9,077 bases of DNA from Planctomycetota bacterium (GTDB lineage Bacteria > Planctomycetota > Phycisphaerae > WQYP01). A program made the translations under genes and the position numbers. Position 1 is the first letter of the stretch; each line of letters starts with the position of its first letter. Where the stretch lies: NCBI GenBank assembly GCA_021816165.1, contig JAKAYZ010000040.1, positions 1 through 9,077 of the forward strand. Reading direction: 5' to 3'. Under the pieces are notes generated by a model. It was not told where the DNA came from, searched no databases, and saw only the letters and a program-made list of their open reading frames with translations. Below are positions 5,411-9,077 of this stretch, in pieces.

Positions 5411-7420
5411 TCAAATTGTCAAATCCGGACAACGTCGCTGGGCATGCCGCCAGGCTTTTTGAATCGCCTCCCGAACCAGTTCGGGATCCACCTTCCACAC
5501 CGCCCGGTCATAGCTCAGCAGGCCGTCGCACTCGGTTTCAACATCGACAATCTGACAGTAAAAGTCGCCACTCTGCGCGCTTTGGTTGGTGTTGGTTAAA
5601 AAATTATGAAATAGCCCAGCCACCTCGCGTGTCATCCACTCCTTTGAGGTGTCCGTCAAAGCCGGGATCGGCAGGCTCTTATTTTTATTTTGGGCCGCCA
5701 GAAAATCCAGTGTGTGGCCAGTGATTGCGTTATAACTGCGATACGTCCATGCGTGGGGCCATGTGTGGCCCCGGGCACCCAGGCCCCATCCACCATCTTC
5801 GCTGGTAATGCCGAATTGATGGGGAAATTTTGGTGGCACGCCACCGTGGTTATCCCGCACATCGCCGACGCCATGCCATGGAAAGCCGCTGGATTCGTCC
5901 ACAAAACGGGTCGGGTCCAATTCTTTGGCCCATGCGGCATTGCGGGCGTAATCAAATCCGCCAAAAGCTTCATTAAACATGATCCAGCAAATAACACAGG
6001 GGTGGTTATAGATTTGCTCAATGTGATTGCGCACCTCGGTGCGCCATTGCTCGGCCGCCTCGGGCGAACTGGGCCTGTCGGTTTGCGGATCGCCATCGCC
6101 GCCGGTCGGCATATCTTGGAAAACCAGCAGCCCCAGTTTGTCCGCCCAGTAATACCAGCGCTGCGGTTCGACCTTAACGTGCTTGCGCACAGCATTAAAG
6201 CCCAGCCGACGCTCATTTTCAATATCGGCGCGCAAGGCCGCATCCGTCGGTGCCGTGTACACACCGTCCGGCCAAAAGCCTTGATCCAGCGAGCCTGGCA
6301 GCAGCATTGGCTTGCCGTTGAGGAAGGCCCGCGTATTGCCAAGGGAGTCATGCCCTACATGCAGCGATCGCATGCCAAAATAACTCTCCACATGGTCAAC
6401 TACTTTGCCATTTTCATCGAGCAGACGAACCTCCAAGTCGTAAAGGTGTGGATGGTCAGGAGACCAGAGCACTGGATTATTGATCGGCAGAGTCAAATCG
6501 GCCATCATCTGACACGAGCGCGATTTGAAAAAAGAAACCAGATTCTGCCGAATCACCGGGGTGAGTTGCTCGCCAATCGGTCCGTGGGCATGTGATACTT
6601 CCTGCGCCCCATTGCGGGCAAAAGCTTCAACACGCATCGGCTTGCAGTCGATCCGGGCGGTGATTTCCAACTTTAATCCGTCGTTGGCCAGATCCGGCAC
6701 CATCCTGAGCCTTTCAATGTGCGACGGTGGCACGGGTTCCAGCCAAACCGTCTGCCAAATTCCCGATGTTGCGGTGTAGGAACAGCCGCCGGGGTGAAGT
6801 GTCTGTTTGCCATGCGGTTGCCACCATGTATCGGTTGGGTCCCAAACTCCGACGGTGATGCGATGTCGCACCCCGGCTCTTACATGCTTGGTGATGTCAA
6901 AACTGAACGCATCGTATCCGCCCCGGTGGCTGCCCAGGTGCTGGCCATCAATGTAGACTGTCGCCTCCCAGTCCACAGCGCCGAAATGCAGCAGCACGCT
7001 TTGCCCTTCCCATGAATCCGGAATGACCACATCGCGCTGATACCACAGCCGCTGGCTCGGCAGTAATGGTTGCATCACGCCGGAGAGCGGCGATTCAATC
7101 CCAAAGGGCACCAGTATCTGACCGGCATGAAACGTTGGAATTTCGGTCTGATCTTTGTGCGTAATCTGGTAGTGCCAAAGTCCGTTGAGGTTCATCCACT
7201 GCCTGCGAACCAACTGAGGCCGAGGATATTCAGGCAGGGCGTTATCAGGGCCAACTTCGCTCGCCCATCGCGTCATCAGGTGGCCCTTTTTTTTGTGCCA
7301 ACCGTCCGCGCCCGGAGACGCGGTGGAAGCTGCCGGCGTTGATGCCGGCGCAAGCCCCAACGCTGCGGACGCAGCCGCAACAGCGGCAACCGACAGTACG
7401 TTACGACGCGAAATTTCCAT
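5411..7420 (-). CDS. Glycoside hydrolase family 2 (beta-galactosidase/beta-glucuronidase type), Tat-exported
   Basis: The 669-residue protein carries the three GH2 domains. The N-terminal sugar-binding jelly roll spans about 62-228 ('LNGLWHYQI', 'PFGIESPLSGV', 'LWYQRDVVIP', 'GSHRGGYDAFSFDIT', 'SGIWQTVWLE'), the immunoglobulin-like domain about 229-350, and the TIM barrel about 351-660. The acid/base glutamate is E484 in 'NHPCVICWIMFNE', close to the GH2 signature. The nucleophile is most likely E541 in 'SEDGGWGLGARGHTW'. 'DVETECDGLLSYDR' closes the barrel. The start 'MEISRRNVLSVAAVAAASAALGLAP' has a twin-arginine motif and hydrophobic core, so Tat export is expected. GGAGG (7434-7430) lies nine bases upstream. 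Substrate cannot be told from sequence; with the GH127 gene nearby, a beta-galactoside or arabinoside side chain of plant polysaccharide is plausible. An A8 run (7294-7287) sits just after the signal peptide, ahead of a second possible start, Met49 (7276-7274). Confidence 0.93.
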   Translation of the reverse strand: MEISRRNVLSVAAVAAASAALGLAPASTPAASTASPGADGWHKKKGHLMTRWASEVGPDNALPEYPRPQLVRRQWMNLNGLWHYQITHKDQTEIPTFHAGQILVPFGIESPLSGVMQPLLPSQRLWYQRDVVIPDSWEGQSVLLHFGAVDWEATVYIDGQHLGSHRGGYDAFSFDITKHVRAGVRHRITVGVWDPTDTWWQPHGKQTLHPGGCSYTATSGIWQTVWLEPVPPSHIERLRMVPDLANDGLKLEITARIDCKPMRVEAFARNGAQEVSHAHGPIGEQLTPVIRQNLVSFFKSRSCQMMADLTLPINNPVLWSPDHPHLYDLEVRLLDENGKVVDHVESYFGMRSLHVGHDSLGNTRAFLNGKPMLLPGSLDQGFWPDGVYTAPTDAALRADIENERRLGFNAVRKHVKVEPQRWYYWADKLGLLVFQDMPTGGDGDPQTDRPSSPEAAEQWRTEVRNHIEQIYNHPCVICWIMFNEAFGGFDYARNAAWAKELDPTRFVDESSGFPWHGVGDVRDNHGGVPPKFPHQFGITSEDGGWGLGARGHTWPHAWTYRSYNAITGHTLDFLAAQNKNKSLPIPALTDTSKEWMTREVAGLFHNFLTNTNQSAQSGDFYCQIVDVETECDGLLSYDRAVWKVDPELVREAIQKAWRHAQRRCPDLTI

Positions 7421-7550
7421 TTATGTTATCCTCCGTGGACAGACGACCACCATGCCAAAAGTGTCCCTGCAAAAGGCAGGACGACCGGGCCGTGAAGCCG
7501 TCGGGTTAATAAAAGTCGATCCACAGCGGATCGGCATTAATACCGGTGTA

Positions 7551-8465
7551 TCAGTGCGCTTGATGATCATTATTCCACATCATATTCATGGTACGTTGTC
7601 CGGGTGTGGCTGGGTTGGCGTTTACAAGCCTGGACTGTGGATAGAGTTGAACGTGGCCATCGCAGAATAAAACATTCGCATCGCCTCCATGGACATTGCC
7701 GGGGTAGATCAACTCTGTGGGATCAGGTGCGGGGTAATCCGGTTGGATAACGTAGGTGGCCCAGAAATTAGCCGTGTTGGGCTCGGCCGCAATCGACGGG
7801 TTGTACCGGTCCGCCACCGCTATCATTTGCGCAGGATTCCGCACCATCGAGGCGGGCACCTCCGGTGCCAGGCTGCCGGGTGGCCAACCACTGTTGGCAT
7901 CCCGTACCCAGCCGCCCAGACCGAAGCCCGGTTCGTCGGTGGGGACGGGCGTGGCCGATGCCCCAAAGCCGTTATATCCGTATGACGACATTGGAAAAGG
8001 CACTCCATTATAATTCCCGACGCCGTTGCCGAAGCCGGGGCTTGGTATCGGCAGATATCGCTCGCCGGTGGAATATCCCCATCCGTAATACGCATTATTA
8101 GATGCGTAAAGTACAGTGTTGGGCAATGGGGGCTCCGCGAACGCACGCCATTTCATCTCAATGGGGTCAGCGGGGCAGTAGAACACGCCCGCCGAATGAA
8201 TCCCCATCATGGTCATCAGCCGGGGAATCCAGACGCAGGCGACCCCAACGGAAGGGCTTACGTACGCCTCGGCCCCGGGATAAAAGCGCCATTGGTTGGT
8301 GTACTCCTGCATGGCCACACCAATCTCGCTGAGGTTGGAAGCGCACCCCACCTGATTGGCCTCCGCCTTGGCCTTTGCCAATGCCGGTAGCAGCAGCGAG
8401 ATGAGGACCGCTATGATGGCAATCACCACGAGGAGCTCAACCAACGTAAAGCCTTTGCGATTCAT
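7551..8465 (-). CDS. Prepilin-type N-terminal cleavage/methylation protein with H-X9-DG motif
   Basis: The 304-residue protein begins 'MNRKGFTLVELLVVIAIIAVL', a type IV pilin/pseudopilin leader: cleavage by prepilin peptidase after G5, methylated F6, and the conserved glutamate at +5 (E10). A long hydrophobic helix (6-28) continues into 'LPALAKAKAEANQVGCASNL', as is usual in planctomycete members. Near the C-terminus 'HGGDANVLFCDGHV' gives the H-X9-DG motif of this large family, and the end 'MWNNDHQAH' is also typical. The frame is open further upstream to 8540, but the start at 8465 is preferred: AAGGAG lies nine bases before it and it gives the exact short leader expected. The family belongs to secretion-associated pseudopilins whose individual roles are unknown. 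GH2 begins 130 bases downstream with no clear terminator between, so they may share a transcript. After the TGA the frame reads a protein-like 14 codons to TAA. Confidence 0.9.
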   Translation of the reverse strand: MNRKGFTLVELLVVIAIIAVLISLLLPALAKAKAEANQVGCASNLSEIGVAMQEYTNQWRFYPGAEAYVSPSVGVACVWIPRLMTMMGIHSAGVFYCPADPIEMKWRAFAEPPLPNTVLYASNNAYYGWGYSTGERYLPIPSPGFGNGVGNYNGVPFPMSSYGYNGFGASATPVPTDEPGFGLGGWVRDANSGWPPGSLAPEVPASMVRNPAQMIAVADRYNPSIAAEPNTANFWATYVIQPDYPAPDPTELIYPGNVHGGDANVLFCDGHVQLYPQSRLVNANPATPGQRTMNMMWNNDHQAH

Positions 8466-8474
8466 AGCGGTGCA

Positions 8475-8480
8475 CTCCTT
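8475..8480 (-). promoter_or_regulatory. Ribosome binding site fixing the pseudopilin start at 8465
   Basis: AAGGAG on the minus strand lies nine bases before the ATG at 8465-8463. It supports that start over the in-frame ATG at 8540, which would add 25 residues ahead of the prepilin leader. Confidence 0.7.
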
Positions 8481-8591
8481 AGCCTCATCCGGCGACGCAA
8501 CAGCCCGCCGCGCCTCGAAATTCAGCGAAGCGCCGTTCACTTATCATCCCACGAGAATGCGTGGTGCGGCCCCGGGCCACCCCCTTATCCC

Positions 8592-9077
8592 TTACGCATG
8601 CCTTCGCCGCATCAGAGCCAGGGCACCCACCGTCCCGACTGCCAATAAAACAGCCGCAGCCGGTTCCGGCGTGGTAACGCTGGCGATTCCGATGCCGCTG
8701 ACGCGCAGGTCACTTTGGCCCGTACCCACGCCAACGCTCACCGCCAAATTGCCCGAGGCATCAGAAGTTCCCATTAAGGTCACATAGTTGGTACCAAGCG
8801 TATAAGCCGTATAACCCGTGGTACCGAAACCGCCCCCCGGCCCGTTGGTGCTTGCCGAGCTGCTGCCGATGGAAAATGTGTCATTTTGGAAATCGTATCC
8901 GGCCACCTCGTAATTGGTGTTGGGGGTAAGGCCTTCAAACGTCAACGTGGCCGTTCCGGGTGAGAACGCATAATTTTCATAAATGGTTCCTGCGGCGGCG
9001 GTGGCGTTCGTGCCGGTGCCATTAAATCCACTGGCATCGGAAATCAGCAGGCTGATTCCATCCCCCAATGTGTATGC
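8592..9077 (-). CDS. PEP-CTERM sorted exported protein, C-terminal part (start outside window)
   Basis: The frame is open to the right edge, so only the last 161 residues are seen and no start should be assigned here. The visible part is Gly/Ser/Thr/Asn-rich and beta-strand-like, with 'TLTFEGLTPNTNYEVAGYDFQ' recalling a fibronectin type III-like strand. A C-terminal 'TPEPAAA' follows, then a hydrophobic helix and 'RRRHA', the PEP-CTERM signature. It ends in TAA. The pseudopilin start lies 126 bases downstream. A few bases after the stop there is a GC-rich patch (8563-8580) but no convincing T-run. No enzyme motif is visible. The mature protein should be exported and processed by an exosortase; its role is unknown. 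Confidence 0.78.
   Translation of the reverse strand, partial: AYTLGDGISLLISDASGFNGTGTNATAAAGTIYENYAFSPGTATLTFEGLTPNTNYEVAGYDFQNDTFSIGSSSASTNGPGGGFGTTGYTAYTLGTNYVTLMGTSDASGNLAVSVGVGTGQSDLRVSGIGIASVTTPEPAAAVLLAVGTVGALALMRRRHA

Noticed and set aside
5690..6595. 301-codon plus-strand reading frame
   Set aside because: It lies wholly inside the GH2 gene on the opposite strand, and the GH2 frame carries clear domains and catalytic motifs. It is a shadow.
7287..7294. Programmed -1 frameshift at A-AAA-AAG in the GH2 gene
   Set aside because: The heptamer is present, but the -1 frame meets TGA within a few codons and no protein continues there, so no useful fusion product would result. The tract is kept only as a slippage site.

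Overview
The window looks like a carbohydrate-degradation locus from a Planctomycetota-type bacterium. Phycisphaerae are the best guess; Verrucomicrobiota or Lentisphaerota are possible. The reasons are the combination of short secreted proteins with PEP-CTERM sorting tails, a pseudopilin-like protein with an H-X9-DG motif, and exported glycoside hydrolases, in moderately GC-rich DNA. This is inferred from gene content; no marker gene is present.

Every protein gene I can support lies on the minus strand. In transcription order they are: the 3' end of a PEP-CTERM protein gene (8592-9077, cut by the window edge); a prepilin-type/H-X9-DG protein (7551-8465); a Tat-exported family 2 glycoside hydrolase (5411-7420); a 1.17-kb gene-free stretch (4244-5410) rich in palindromes; a second PEP-CTERM protein (3548-4243); a third PEP-CTERM protein with a PA14-like domain (2569-3453), followed by two hairpins of which the second looks like a rho-independent terminator; and a secreted GH127-type beta-L-arabinofuranosidase (2158 down to the window edge).

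The GH127 gene is the most notable feature. Its frame stays open from 2158 to the left edge (719 codons in view) except for one TAG at 716-718. The TAG sits where relatives usually have an aromatic residue before 'PF', and recognisable family sequence continues in the same frame on both sides. This is best read as a point nonsense mutation or a base-call error, not a gene end. Other genes end in TGA or TAA at sensible places, so the standard code applies.

Together, a secreted arabinofuranosidase and an exported GH2 enzyme suggest breakdown of an arabinose-containing plant or algal polysaccharide outside the cytoplasm. The PEP-CTERM proteins would be sorted by an exosortase encoded elsewhere. 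The 4244-5410 region holds no convincing gene. It contains an 11-bp inverted repeat in the leader of the downstream gene, two matching TTGC-N8-GCAA palindromes, a pair of REP-like hairpins in opposite orientation with a compensated stem pair, a nested palindrome with pseudoknot-like order, and a three-copy alternating hairpin downstream of the GH2 gene.
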